From positions 496,001 to 560,000 of the forward strand of contig CANLCX010000002.1 of the NCBI GenBank assembly GCA_947489315.1: 64,000 bases of DNA, read 5' to 3'. Source of the DNA: an uncultured Sphingomonadaceae bacterium. GTDB lineage: Bacteria; Pseudomonadota; Alphaproteobacteria; Sphingomonadales; Sphingomonadaceae. Of this stretch, positions 1 through 8,827 are shown piece by piece (the stretch's first letter is position 1; every line of letters starts with the position of its first letter). The notes beneath the pieces were generated by a model. It was not told the origin of the DNA. It was given only the letters and a program-made list of their open reading frames with translations, and searched no databases. A program made the position numbers and the translations under genes.

Positions 1-1804
1 AGTCAATGTAGAAAGCGGCAAGGTTCAGCGTCGCCAACCCATTCATGAAGCTATTCTTCAGGCCAATTTCATAGGTCCAGTTTGTATCTGGTCCGTAAAA
101 CTGTTCCTCCGCCAACAGTGGAGCGCCGCCGGGCAGGTTTGAGTTGTTAATGCCACCGGATTTGATACCTTTAGCCACGGACGCATAAATTAAATTATCC
201 TCCGTGATTTTGAACGAGACATTGGCCCGTGGCGTAAAATAGCTATCAGAAAATTCATACGGATCCGGCGATGTCAGATCGATCTGGGTCTTTTCCTCAT
301 CTGTGTAACGCCCCTCCAATTCAAATACCAAACGCTCATCCATCAGAGGAACAGAAATACGTCCAAAAATCGCATTGGTATTCGTATTTGTAAATGTGTC
401 GGAAGGGGTTGCAAATGATGGAACCGTCGTAATCGCCTCGGTGACAGGCGCGTCAAACACGGCGCCAGTACTGAAGTCCTGATCATCGCCATCCTGAATG
501 AAGGCGCCGACCATTATATATATGCCGTTGTCGCCTTCATATTGCAGGCGAAATTCATGCGAATCATATTCGTAACTACCAACCGGGTTAATGCTAAACG
601 GGAAAACGACGTTGCCTTGAAACAGGTCGCCGTCAATTGGGTTACGTGCACTCTGACCAGCGGAGAAAACACTGCCTGACGAACGGCCAAACAGATAGTT
701 TGCCGTAATTTGATCGGTCAGCTCCACTGCGACATTGGCGCGATAGATATCTGACTCTGATTCAAGTCCATAGGATACCGGGTCAATAACATAGCCTTCG
801 GGAAAGTCGACCGACCCAGGAGGTGCTGGCGGATCAACTGAGAGCTCACCGCAGAATAGTTGATTTTCAACCGCAGCAGGTTCGAATGAAAATGTCGCAA
901 AGCTAAATGCAAGCCCACCGACACTACAGTTAAAGTCACCTGCACCGCGGTCCAATCGATATTGTGCCCTGGATTCTGATGAGACATCAAAATTGTAATA
1001 ATCAAAGTCGATTGTCACCGCCTCGATCGGACGGAAACTGGCACCAACGGTGAGTGACTGGTTGTCATAACCACCAATCCGGCCATTTGTGCCGGGATTG
1101 ATCGTGGCTGCGTTTGGAAAATTATTCTTCCAGTCGCCGTCATATTCCGAAAAACCAAGTCCGAGCCGCATCGCAAGCATGTTGTCGATCAATGGAACGC
1201 TGAGATTACCTGAAATATCGAAGCCCTTATTCTCGGAAACCTCGATTTCGCCGCTCGCTGAAATTTCGGTCAGGCTGCGGTTCGTTGTCACATAGTTGAT
1301 TGCACCAGCGAAAGCATTGGCACCGTAAAGTGCGCTCTGAGGGCCTTTTACGACTTCGACACGCTCGAGGTTGGTCGAGCCAATATCTACTGCATATTGA
1401 CGCGGAATATATATTCCATCAATGAACGTCGAAACATTCTGCTCTAGGTTGTTAATTGAAAACTGCGTAGTGCCCCGAATGGTCGGTGTCCCGAAACCGC
1501 CATTCGAGAAATCTTCGAACACCAGACCGGGCGTCAGCAGCGCAACATCTTCTAGTTCGGAAATCGACCGGCGCTGGATTTCTTCTGCAGAGAAAGCGGT
1601 AATGGCACCCGGAATTTCCTGAAGATTCTCTTCGATTTTTCGGGCTGTTACAACAATCATATTGTTGCTTTCTTCCGCAGCGGCGGAATCACTGGTTTGA
1701 GCAATCGCCGCATTTGTTGGCAAAAATGCCATTGCTGTTATTGCTGTGGTTCCCAGAGCCGTAAGGACGGCTGCACTCATTTTGCTATTTTTACTCTTGG
1801 ACAT
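1..1804 (-). CDS. TonB-dependent outer-membrane receptor (3' part cut by window edge)
   Basis: This is a TonB-dependent receptor that would import a substrate across the outer membrane using TonB energy. About 601 codons are visible and the C-terminal barrel strands lie outside the window. The start at 1804 has an AGGGGG ribosome site just upstream. A signal peptide ends near AIAQ (about residue 36). A TonB-box-like stretch MIVVTARK follows, then the plug domain with TIRGT and the conserved VEVVKGPQSALYGANAFAG. No siderophore genes lie nearby; the downstream neighbours on the same strand are catabolic. The likely ligand is therefore the organic substrate of the island rather than iron, which is an inference. 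The family call is secure, the ligand is not. Confidence 0.93.
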   Translation of the reverse strand, partial: MSKSKNSKMSAAVLTALGTTAITAMAFLPTNAAIAQTSDSAAAEESNNMIVVTARKIEENLQEIPGAITAFSAEEIQRRSISELEDVALLTPGLVFEDFSNGGFGTPTIRGTTQFSINNLEQNVSTFIDGIYIPRQYAVDIGSTNLERVEVVKGPQSALYGANAFAGAINYVTTNRSLTEISASGEIEVSENKGFDISGNLSVPLIDNMLAMRLGLGFSEYDGDWKNNFPNAATINPGTNGRIGGYDNQSLTVGASFRPIEAVTIDFDYYNFDVSSESRAQYRLDRGAGDFNCSVGGLAFSFATFSFEPAAVENQLFCGELSVDPPAPPGSVDFPEGYVIDPVSYGLESESDIYRANVAVELTDQITANYLFGRSSGSVFSAGQSARNPIDGDLFQGNVVFPFSINPVGSYEYDSHEFRLQYEGDNGIYIMVGAFIQDGDDQDFSTGAVFDAPVTEAITTVPSFATPSDTFTNTNTNAIFGRISVPLMDERLVFELEGRYTDEEKTQIDLTSPDPYEFSDSYFTPRANVSFKITEDNLIYASVAKGIKSGGINNSNLPGGAPLLAEEQFYGPDTNWTYEIGLKNSFMNGLATLNLAAFYID

Positions 1805-1908
1805 GAAAATCCCCCTCGATGAAAAATTGGCCTCCCAGACCGGCGTTATCCGACTGCAAGTGTATCAAGGGAATGAAGCACAAATAGTTCTTACCAAAGA
1901 GTCTCCGC

Positions 1909-1941
1909 CAGTTGGTTAAAAATCTGCACAGTTGGTTAAAA
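1909..1941. promoter_or_regulatory. Direct repeat CAGTTGGTTAAAA x2, candidate operator upstream of the TonB receptor
   Basis: An exact 13-base sequence occurs at 1909-1921 and again at 1929-1941, a 20-base period that places both copies on roughly the same DNA face. It lies in the 268-base gap between the receptor start (1804) and the end of the next gene (2073). Tandem sites of this spacing often bind a dimeric regulator. Its role here is inferred from position only. Confidence 0.4.
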
Positions 1942-2072
1942 GCCAGTAGCGTCGAAAAACGGACTCATTCAACAGGCTACGAACAGCGCCAATTCCTGCC
2001 ACTTTAGCCGAATATCAACACTGCCATCGCTCCATTCAGGAATGAAAGCAGGAGGGACAGAGAGCCGGCAGG

Positions 2073-2588
2073 TTAGCCTTTAGGCGGATCAAAATTGCTC
2101 CAACTTTGCCAATCAGCTGTTACAAAATGCTCATCGATCAATGTCCGCATGTAGCATTTTCCATCGCGAAACCACTGCCAAGTCCGGGCCCGTTCTTTGA
2201 CATCCTTGTCCACCTGAATCATTTCATAAAGATAGACGCCGGGCTCATCCTTGCGCACCCAGTTCAAGCAGGTTGAAAGACCATTGTCATCGGGCTGCAT
2301 CGCCGCCGCCCAACCTTTGATCAGGTCATTATCCCACCATATCCGGCCATCTCTATAATTTGCAGGGAACTCGCGCGTTTCGCTTTTCCCATCGTCCCAA
2401 AAATAATAGTTGGTCTGATGATAATCCGCAGGCTTTCCGTCTTCCGGGATGCGGCAGATCAGGCGCGACTTGTGCGCATCGATCAATTCTCCGGTGATCG
2501 CATCATAATAGCGGTACATGCCTTCCCAGACGCCTTCATTGGCCGCCAGCAGCGGCATATTTTTTCTGAGTATTTCGGGTTGTGCCAT
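2073..2588 (-). CDS. DUF3598-like (lipocalin-type fold) protein, function unknown
   Basis: A 171-residue soluble protein with no signal peptide or membrane segment. It is unusually rich in Trp and Tyr, with repeated short beta-like stretches (VWEGMYRYYD, YYFWDDG, GRIWWDND, RTWQWFRDG). This pattern resembles small lipocalin-like/DUF3598 barrels that bind or process hydrophobic ligands. It lies 36 bases downstream of the SnoaL-like gene on the same strand, inside the leftward catabolic operon. A ligand-binding or isomerase role on an intermediate of the pathway is possible, but nothing catalytic is visible. The start at 2588 is preceded by GAGGAGACG. Family assignment is tentative. Confidence 0.6.
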   Translation of the reverse strand: MAQPEILRKNMPLLAANEGVWEGMYRYYDAITGELIDAHKSRLICRIPEDGKPADYHQTNYYFWDDGKSETREFPANYRDGRIWWDNDLIKGWAAAMQPDDNGLSTCLNWVRKDEPGVYLYEMIQVDKDVKERARTWQWFRDGKCYMRTLIDEHFVTADWQSWSNFDPPKG

Positions 2589-2624
2589 GAGTCGTCTCCT
2601 CTATTGATTGTGCGGAAAGTTGTT

Positions 2625-3035
2625 TTATGTGCTCGATCCGACTTCAAAACCCTTGCTCAACGGAGCAGAGGCAAAGATCAGGATATCGTTGAGTTTACCG
2701 TCTTCACCAATTTCGAAGAAATTGCAGTTGGACATGTGGGTTTCTTCGCCCTCATCATCGGTCAGCGAGATGTTGAAGCGCACAGCCAGGCGGTTTTTTT
2801 CCGGGTCAGCCACAGCGATAAAATCACGAAAGTTGACGACAGGAAAGCTGGTGATAAAATCTTCCAGATGATCGCGCAACGCCGTCCAGCCGGTATAGGT
2901 AAAATTGCTGCTCGGGATCCGCATTTCGCAATCCTCCGATATGCCTGCCATAACGCCATCCAGATCATGGGCATTGAGCTTCTTGAAAAAATTTTCGACA
3001 CCTGCGGTGACAAGCTGTTCTCTCGATAACGCCAT
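2625..3035 (-). CDS. SnoaL-like / NTF2-fold protein
   Basis: A 136-residue protein of the SnoaL-like NTF2 superfamily. It has the typical N-terminal helices (VENFFKKLNAHDLDGVMAGI), a cone-forming sheet, and the pattern DCEMRIPSS...YTGWTALRDHLEDF. Members act as small isomerases, cyclases or hydrolases, or simply bind ligands. The start ATG shares one base with the stop of the upstream MmgE/PrpD gene (TAATG at 3035-3037), which indicates translational coupling. It probably acts on the same pathway intermediate. No specific reaction can be assigned. Confidence 0.8.
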   Translation of the reverse strand: MALSREQLVTAGVENFFKKLNAHDLDGVMAGISEDCEMRIPSSNFTYTGWTALRDHLEDFITSFPVVNFRDFIAVADPEKNRLAVRFNISLTDDEGEETHMSNCNFFEIGEDGKLNDILIFASAPLSKGFEVGSST

Positions 3036-4462
3036 TACGTATCTCCTCTTGATTGGGTGACCGTGTCCATAACGTCCCTGCTGTTCGGATAGGGGCTCGA
3101 TTGCTCAACAATGGCAAACAGCTCGGCTGGGTCCCGGTCAAAAGCGGCCGCAGCAAAACACTGGCTGACCTTAGTCAATTCATCTGCACGGCTAAGTGGT
3201 CGCAACGGGGAACCGAACGGCATATCCACAGTCTGTTTTATGGTTCGGCCATCATTTAGCTCGAGCACGATTTTTTGCGGTGACAAAGCATTGGGATCCG
3301 GATTGTCATCCAGAATGACATGAATTTTTGCTGCATCATCAAGAGTCTGCGGATTGCTAAAGCTCTCAGCGGAGAAGAGAGCCGGATCAATTTTGCGCTG
3401 GCGTATCATCATTGGAGCCACAAATTCCAAGCATAAGCGGGCATAAGCGGGCTGCATATCCGGCTTGCAGGTTCGGCCAACCAGAAGTTTGATCAGCGAG
3501 GGTACATAGGCCGTCAGGCTGGCGACATTCTCCATTTCGAAATCATGGTCTGCGCGCATATCCATCAGGGCGGTCAGTGTGGCCTGGGTGGCGCGCCCCG
3601 CGGGAAACGGTTTGTGTGCCACCTCGGTAATTTTCCAAGGGTTGGCCCAAGCGTTGAAATGCGGATCAAGATTTTCGCCCTGCTCGATCAGTTTGAAATA
3701 TCCAAACTTACCGTCCACCACGTCATGCGGGCCGGTCATGCCATTCGCCACCAGATCAGCAGCAGTCAGCGCGGCGCGGGCGGCGATACCGATTTGCAGC
3801 GGCAAAGTTTCCGAACCCTCCCAATGCGCCTGCATGGTTCCGGAAACCTGGCTATAGGCAATGCCCATCAGGTTGATCATTTGCACCCGATCAAACTTGC
3901 GAAGCCTTCCAATAGCCATGGCCGCACCCATTAGTCCGGCAGCCGAAGGCCTGAAAAAACGCGGTTCTGTTTTGGCTGCAGCACCGAAAAATACGGCGGT
4001 TTCGACACCGACTATCAGCGCCAGCAACATCTCGTCGAGAGACACCGGGCGCTCCTCAACTTCGGACAACAATGCGGCTGTCGTTGTGCAAAGCGCAATA
4101 ACCACTGACGGTTCATGTAGCGCGTCCCATTCCAGCGCGTGAATCTGAAAACCATTCACGACTGCGGCTGAATGAGGCGACAACCGGATGCCTTCACGGC
4201 CCAATATGCGGCAGCTTCCTGTCCTGTCGCCATCCCATTGCTGTGCCGCCGCCAATATCTTGTCGCTGGCGGGATTGCATTTTCCAGCAACGCCAACGGC
4301 CAGCGTATCAGCCAGAAAAGTCTTGGCGTGGCGGACTGCATCAGCCGGTAGATCGGAAAAATTGTGAGATAGCACGCAATCGATCAACCGATCCGTGGTC
4401 GGACTGCTGTCACGCGATGCCTCAGGCTCGCTGCTGCCGGATTGTAATGTCATAATCGGCAC
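3035..4462 (-). CDS. MmgE/PrpD family protein
   Basis: A 475-residue MmgE/PrpD protein, the family of 2-methylcitrate dehydratase and related dehydratases, isomerases and decarboxylases. The all-helical N-terminal domain shows the family pattern AKTFLADTLAVGVAG, AAVVNGFQIHALEWDALHE and AAGLMGAAMAIGRL. No prpB or prpC is nearby, so propionate metabolism is unlikely. In this setting it more probably dehydrates or isomerises an intermediate of the island pathway. The start at 4462 is GTG; an in-frame ATG at 4453 is an alternative. Its stop overlaps the start of the following gene. The family call is firm and the substrate unknown. Confidence 0.88.
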   Translation of the reverse strand: MPIMTLQSGSSEPEASRDSSPTTDRLIDCVLSHNFSDLPADAVRHAKTFLADTLAVGVAGKCNPASDKILAAAQQWDGDRTGSCRILGREGIRLSPHSAAVVNGFQIHALEWDALHEPSVVIALCTTTAALLSEVEERPVSLDEMLLALIVGVETAVFFGAAAKTEPRFFRPSAAGLMGAAMAIGRLRKFDRVQMINLMGIAYSQVSGTMQAHWEGSETLPLQIGIAARAALTAADLVANGMTGPHDVVDGKFGYFKLIEQGENLDPHFNAWANPWKITEVAHKPFPAGRATQATLTALMDMRADHDFEMENVASLTAYVPSLIKLLVGRTCKPDMQPAYARLCLEFVAPMMIRQRKIDPALFSAESFSNPQTLDDAAKIHVILDDNPDPNALSPQKIVLELNDGRTIKQTVDMPFGSPLRPLSRADELTKVSQCFAAAAFDRDPAELFAIVEQSSPYPNSRDVMDTVTQSRGDT

Positions 4463-4529
4463 GAATAGCTTTTCTGGTCAAACACCGGAACGATGAATAC
4501 TGGTTGACCGCGCAACGGATAGATTGTTT

Positions 4530-5768
4530 CTATTTGTCCAAAGCTTCTAAAATGGTGTTGGGAATGAAACTATTATCCCATTCCGGCTCTTTCGGCGGAC
4601 TGTCACCCATGCGCAATATGACAAGCTTCTTGGATGGGATAATATAGGTGACCTGATTGCCGTTGCCGTCGAACAAAAACAGGTCATTGGCAAGATAGGG
4701 CGCACTGTGGAACACCTTTGGCGCTTGCGAAGCCGGGCCCATAAAGCCGCGGCGCTCGGCATAGGGAGAGCCAATCCAAACACCCAGTCCATAATAAGGG
4801 TTGGTTTTCGACGCTGTGCGCATCTCATCTACATAGCCCTCCGGCAGCACCGGCGCGCCATCCATTTTCCCGTCATTTACGAGCAATATCCCCAGCTTTA
4901 GCCAGCTTTCAGCCGGTAGCAGCATACAGCAACCAGAATGAGCCAGGCCACCTTCCCTGTTGAGCCAGATAGTCCCGCCAGGCGCGCCGATTTTCTGCAA
5001 AATCTCGGTGCCGATAAATTCCTCATATTGCCGTCCGGTCGCCCGTTCGATGACGATGGCAACCAAATCGCCAGTAGCGTTATTATAGGAATATTTTGCA
5101 CCCGGCGTGTCGGTCAACGGATATTCGTCGATAATATACTGGCCGTGATAAGGATCGAGATAGGCCCGCGGAAAGGGGCTATCGGGATCCATCGCAAAGC
5201 TCTGTTCGAGCAATCCGCTTGCCATAGACAGCATGTGACGGACGGTCATGCTTTCCTTTGGTGTTCCTTGCCACTCGACAATGAAGTCCGAGAGTTTCTG
5301 GTCAAGACTCTTGATGTCGCCGAGCGCAATCGCTCGTCCTATCGCGATAGCGCTGAGCGGTTTCGACAGGGATTTGGAGACCAGCGGCGTGGTGGCGGTG
5401 TTACCCTCAAAATAATGCTCGGCAGCCAGATTCCCATCATGCCACACCAACAGTGCGGAGCTGTTATTCTTTGCCGCATAGCCGACTATTTTCTCCACTG
5501 CCGATTGGGGCAGCGCATTGGTCGATACGTCGGGCAGATTGGATTGCGCCGCGCCCGGCACCGGTACCATCACATCATATTCCAGCCGTTCCCGTGCCGC
5601 AATCGCAGCAAACCGCTTTCGATAAAGTGTCTCTGAATCCGCCGGACGATCTTTCCAAGAAGGGGACATCGGCGTCTTTGCGGGATCGGCCATCGCATTG
5701 TCTGTTGTCGACATGCAAGCCGTAGCGCCCAGAAGCAGCGGAAGCGCAAACAATTGTGGATATCTCAA
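4530..5768 (-). CDS. Beta-lactamase-fold serine hydrolase, probable lipoprotein
   Basis: A 412-residue class C beta-lactamase/penicillin-binding-like serine hydrolase, similar in layout to 6-aminohexanoate-dimer hydrolases and esterases. It starts with TTG at 5768 after AGAGGG. The signal peptide ends in GATAC, a plausible lipobox that would anchor it in a membrane facing the periplasm. The nucleophile motif is SLSK within VSKSLSKPLSAIAIG; the second motif is YSYNN (YxN). The gene sits between MmgE/PrpD and the 119-residue protein in one leftward operon. It probably hydrolyses an ester or amide in the incoming substrate. Antibiotic resistance is unlikely. Confidence 0.87.
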   Translation of the reverse strand: MRYPQLFALPLLLGATACMSTTDNAMADPAKTPMSPSWKDRPADSETLYRKRFAAIAARERLEYDVMVPVPGAAQSNLPDVSTNALPQSAVEKIVGYAAKNNSSALLVWHDGNLAAEHYFEGNTATTPLVSKSLSKPLSAIAIGRAIALGDIKSLDQKLSDFIVEWQGTPKESMTVRHMLSMASGLLEQSFAMDPDSPFPRAYLDPYHGQYIIDEYPLTDTPGAKYSYNNATGDLVAIVIERATGRQYEEFIGTEILQKIGAPGGTIWLNREGGLAHSGCCMLLPAESWLKLGILLVNDGKMDGAPVLPEGYVDEMRTASKTNPYYGLGVWIGSPYAERRGFMGPASQAPKVFHSAPYLANDLFLFDGNGNQVTYIIPSKKLVILRMGDSPPKEPEWDNSFIPNTILEALDK

Positions 5769-5773
5769 AATGA

Positions 5774-6133
5774 TTATCCCTCTGCAATTTCTTCCAGCAC
5801 AGCGGAGTAACGCGCACCGGAATCGTCCTGTTCCTGCTCTTTGGCCTTCTTGAGTGTCACATAATAAAGGCGATCCAGAAAGGCTTTGCGTCGTTCTTCG
5901 CGCGCCAGGGTCGTGGCTTCGTCCGGTTCGAAATTGTCCACTTCCTCGTCAATCATAATGCCCTTGGCCGTCGCGATTTTCTCAACAGTGTCGAGCCGGT
6001 CTCTCATGACGCAAAACTCACTGGCGAGCACCAATATCATCGACATGGCTTCGTCAACGCCATCAACTTCAAAAAATGTCGGCCGCTTGCCCTTGGCGTG
6101 GCGTGGAATCGCGGGTTCGGTTGTCTCTTCCAT
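5774..6133 (-). CDS. Uncharacterised 119-residue acidic protein coupled to a methyltransferase
   Basis: I do not recognise this family. It is a soluble, strongly charged, helix-prone protein with no signal peptide. The N-terminus carries KRPTFFEVDGVDEAMSMILVLASEFCVMRDRLDTVEKI, here seen as a long predicted helix pair, followed by an acidic linker and a basic helix (REERRKAFLDRLYYVTLKK). The ATG follows the methyltransferase stop with no gap (TAGATG at 6136-6131), and its own stop is 5 bases before the hydrolase start. Such coupling suggests a partner or small subunit of the methyltransferase or of another enzyme in the operon. Confidence 0.7.
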   Translation of the reverse strand: MEETTEPAIPRHAKGKRPTFFEVDGVDEAMSMILVLASEFCVMRDRLDTVEKIATAKGIMIDEEVDNFEPDEATTLAREERRKAFLDRLYYVTLKKAKEQEQDDSGARYSAVLEEIAEG

Positions 6134-7327
6134 CTAGCTAGCCTTCCGTGCGATCAATACTTCCCAGCCACCACCTGGCGCATATTCGCCCGCGACAAAC
6201 TCTCTATCTGCCTCTTGAAGTTCCTCTGGAGCAAAAGCTTCGAGGGCCGCCATCGGTGCATTGTCAAATGACACCGCATCGGGCGCAAATCCTGCATCGG
6301 TTGCAAGCTTGATCTGGTCCATTTCGCGCATCGCGCCCCAGAAGGGTTCGTTATTATAATAGGTCTCGTTGTCGAGAATGAACTGCATGAACGGCCCCAT
6401 TTTGTGAAACGGCGGCAAGTCGGCATGGATCATATAACCGCCTGGTTTCAGCAGCCGATGACATTCGCGAATAATTTCCGGCATCGCCTTGCCGCTCGTT
6501 TCGTGGAGCAGGATATGACTGACAATCAGATCGAAGCTTTCATCATCAAAACCAGTTGTTTCTGCATCGCGCTGCAAGAAGCCCACTTCCATTCCCTTTG
6601 CTGCAGCACGAGCATGGGCGTAGCGAACACACGGGCCGCCAACATCAATACCCGTGACATTGGCTTCCGGAAAAAGCTCCTTATAGGGCAGCGTTGAATG
6701 CCCGACAGTGCAACCCATATCGAGAATATCCCTGGGCTCAAACCCGTCCAGATTGCGTTTAATATAGTTACAGACCGACCGGCCCATATCATCATTGTCA
6801 GGGCCCATCATTCCCATGGAGTAGAGATACACTCCGCGATCGTAGAGAGCGCCGGCAGTTACATCCGCATCCGTCGCAGCAGAGGCATATCCGCCGGGCA
6901 TGCAATGAATATCAATCGCGCTGATATAGCGGGGCACTTCGAAGTCGGTGCTTGATTCCAAAGGAGCATTGGATTGAGCGGACAGTTGCTGGGCTTTCGC
7001 ATTAATATCATCCTGATCCCGCGCCAACGGTTCGATCACCGAATCCCAAAGCAATTCCTGCGCGATGCGATTGGCAGATGCATAGGCCTGAAAATAGGGG
7101 TCAGCGACCATGGTTGACCGAATATCATGGCGATCCTCCGGTTTGCGCCCATGCTGTTTTTCAAATTGCCGGGATGCGCGACCTTCAAAAACCGGCGTGA
7201 GCCCGGGAAGCAGATCATTCTGAACAAATTGTTTCAGGCTTTTGGAGAAATCCTGCCGCATGCGATCATCATGATCTCCAACAACAAGAATATCATGCTT
7301 TGCTTGTCCGGATACATAGTGCTGCAT
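6134..7327 (-). CDS. Class I SAM-dependent methyltransferase (paralogue of 10059-11255)
   Basis: A 397-residue protein with an N-terminal region of about 190 residues and a C-terminal Rossmann methyltransferase domain. Motif I is ILDMGCTVGHS, the acidic end of strand 2 is VTGIDVGG, and later motifs are DLIVSHILLHETSGKA and LLKPGGYMIHAD. The N-terminal part carries AIDIHCMPGGYA, which recurs almost unchanged in the divergently transcribed homologue at 10059-11255. It is the first gene of the leftward block, with AGGAG before the ATG at 7327. It probably methylates the pathway substrate or an intermediate. The HCMPG module may help bind it. Substrate unknown. Confidence 0.88.
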   Translation of the reverse strand: MQHYVSGQAKHDILVVGDHDDRMRQDFSKSLKQFVQNDLLPGLTPVFEGRASRQFEKQHGRKPEDRHDIRSTMVADPYFQAYASANRIAQELLWDSVIEPLARDQDDINAKAQQLSAQSNAPLESSTDFEVPRYISAIDIHCMPGGYASAATDADVTAGALYDRGVYLYSMGMMGPDNDDMGRSVCNYIKRNLDGFEPRDILDMGCTVGHSTLPYKELFPEANVTGIDVGGPCVRYAHARAAAKGMEVGFLQRDAETTGFDDESFDLIVSHILLHETSGKAMPEIIRECHRLLKPGGYMIHADLPPFHKMGPFMQFILDNETYYNNEPFWGAMREMDQIKLATDAGFAPDAVSFDNAPMAALEAFAPEELQEADREFVAGEYAPGGGWEVLIARKAS

Positions 7328-7558
7328 AATTTTTACTCCTTGGGGATAGGGTCGCGATATACAGGCGCGACCGGCCGATTTTATCTCATATTATTCGACT
7401 ATATTCGCCTCTGTTTTCCGACAGTGGATGCAATTGCAAAACTATCCGACAAGCGGTCACACTTTTCATCAATCGAGCGGGATCAGACAGTCCAACTATG
7501 GTCAGCATGATTTGAAACCGATATTTTGGCTCAGGCTGAGTGAATAGGGAGCGATATT
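7328..7558. promoter_or_regulatory. Divergent promoter region with CGATATTTTGG direct repeat
   Basis: This AT-rich stretch of 231 bases separates the two divergent catabolic blocks and must hold both promoters. CGATATTTTGG occurs at 7519-7529 and exactly again at 7552-7562. The second copy includes the TTG start codon of the cytochrome gene. The repeats could bind a shared regulator, possibly the TetR protein encoded at 15398, but that is a guess. No convincing -35/-10 pair was fixed by eye. Confidence 0.4.
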
Positions 7559-8827
7559 TTGGTCAAGGACTCTGTGGCTGAGGAACAGCAAGGACTAGCG
7601 AAAATTCTAGGCCATTGGGTAGAATATGCCTGGGCGCTGGCATTCTTTGTACACAGCATAATAAACACCCTGTTGCCGCGAACGGACAAAGCCGATGCCA
7701 TGCGGGAAGTGCTGCGCGGCTGGCACTATGCGGTAGGCACGGTTGTCGGTATATTGAGTATCTGGGTCCTGATCCGGCTATGGAAACGCCGTCATGTTCC
7801 GGTCAACAGCAACATGTCCGCACGGGCCAATCGCTGGTCATTTGCATTGGTCCTTTTCACCGCAGCATTACTGTTCATTGCGCCGTTATTCGGTATTTTT
7901 AATGCATGGGCCAATGGTCTGGCCATTCATTTTGGGCCTCTCCCGGCCTTCCCCTCGTTAATGGGAGAGAACCGGGCTGTCTGGCTGTTTGCAGGATATT
8001 TCCACGCCGGCATCGGTTTTTCGGTTTTGTTTTTGACGCTAACGACGCTGCTTACTTCCGGTTACTTCCTGCTCCGTTATGGTCAGGGACTGTTCGCCGG
8101 CTTTCCGCCAGGGTTTGGCCTGTTCATGTTGCTCAGCGCGATTGTTTCAATTTACGCCGCGACAACCTTCAGCGGACCGGAACCTGGACCGCGCGCTGTG
8201 GCGATTTTTCTCGCCATCTGTCTGGCTGCCTGGGGACTCGCGCGCTTGCTCAAACGGCAGCCGTCAAAAACCGTTAATGCTTTTTCCGGTCGTGCCGGTC
8301 TCGGTATGATCGCGGTAATCGCGGCGCTGATGGTAAGCGCTGCCGGTCTTTACGGCCCCTATGCTCTGTTCCGGGTTAGTCCGATCGAAATGGGCGACCG
8401 GATTGATGCACCCGAAGGCGTAACGTCTCATCCGGATCCTGAAATCATAGTGCAAGTCACCCCGGAAACGGCGCTAGAGCGCGATGTCCGGGCAGAAAAT
8501 TTCAAATGGTGTGGCTTTTGTCATACCATGAACAAAGGCGGCAAGCATTTGGCGGGACCAAATCTCTACGGGATATTCGGTCACCCGGTTGGGACAGTTC
8601 CCAACTTTACCTTTACCGAAAATTTTACTGCCCGCGGGAAGGCTGGAGAAGTCTGGACAGAGGAACTGATGGACGAACTGGTTGCCGACCCTGACGCATT
8701 TGCGCCCGGCACGACGATGGTTGTGTCCTCCGGCAACGTCAAAGACCCTGAACGCCGAGCTGCGCTGATCAACATACTGAAGAAAGAGACCATGGGTGAA
8801 GCTATTGAAGAAGTACCCGCACCATGA
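7559..8827 (+). CDS. Membrane cytochrome b-like / cytochrome c fusion protein
   Basis: A 422-residue protein. Residues 20-280 hold about seven or eight membrane segments with several histidines in early helices (H19, H32, H56 and GYFHAGIGF), reminiscent of cytochrome b561-type haem b proteins. A periplasmic C-terminal class I cytochrome c domain carries CGFCH at 318-322 and a likely axial Met at about 387 (APGTTMVV). The start is TTG with AGGGAG upstream. Its end overlaps the MFS gene by 4 bases (ATGA). It would pass electrons from the quinone pool or a periplasmic dehydrogenase to terminal oxidases; the GMC oxidoreductase downstream is a possible donor. The exact fusion is not one I can name. 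Confidence 0.82.
   Translation: MVKDSVAEEQQGLAKILGHWVEYAWALAFFVHSIINTLLPRTDKADAMREVLRGWHYAVGTVVGILSIWVLIRLWKRRHVPVNSNMSARANRWSFALVLFTAALLFIAPLFGIFNAWANGLAIHFGPLPAFPSLMGENRAVWLFAGYFHAGIGFSVLFLTLTTLLTSGYFLLRYGQGLFAGFPPGFGLFMLLSAIVSIYAATTFSGPEPGPRAVAIFLAICLAAWGLARLLKRQPSKTVNAFSGRAGLGMIAVIAALMVSAAGLYGPYALFRVSPIEMGDRIDAPEGVTSHPDPEIIVQVTPETALERDVRAENFKWCGFCHTMNKGGKHLAGPNLYGIFGHPVGTVPNFTFTENFTARGKAGEVWTEELMDELVADPDAFAPGTTMVVSSGNVKDPERRAALINILKKETMGEAIEEVPAP

Noticed and set aside
2418-3029. 203-codon plus-strand open frame
   Set aside because: It is opposite to the DUF3598-like and SnoaL-like genes, whose products are recognisable; no protein family was seen in it.
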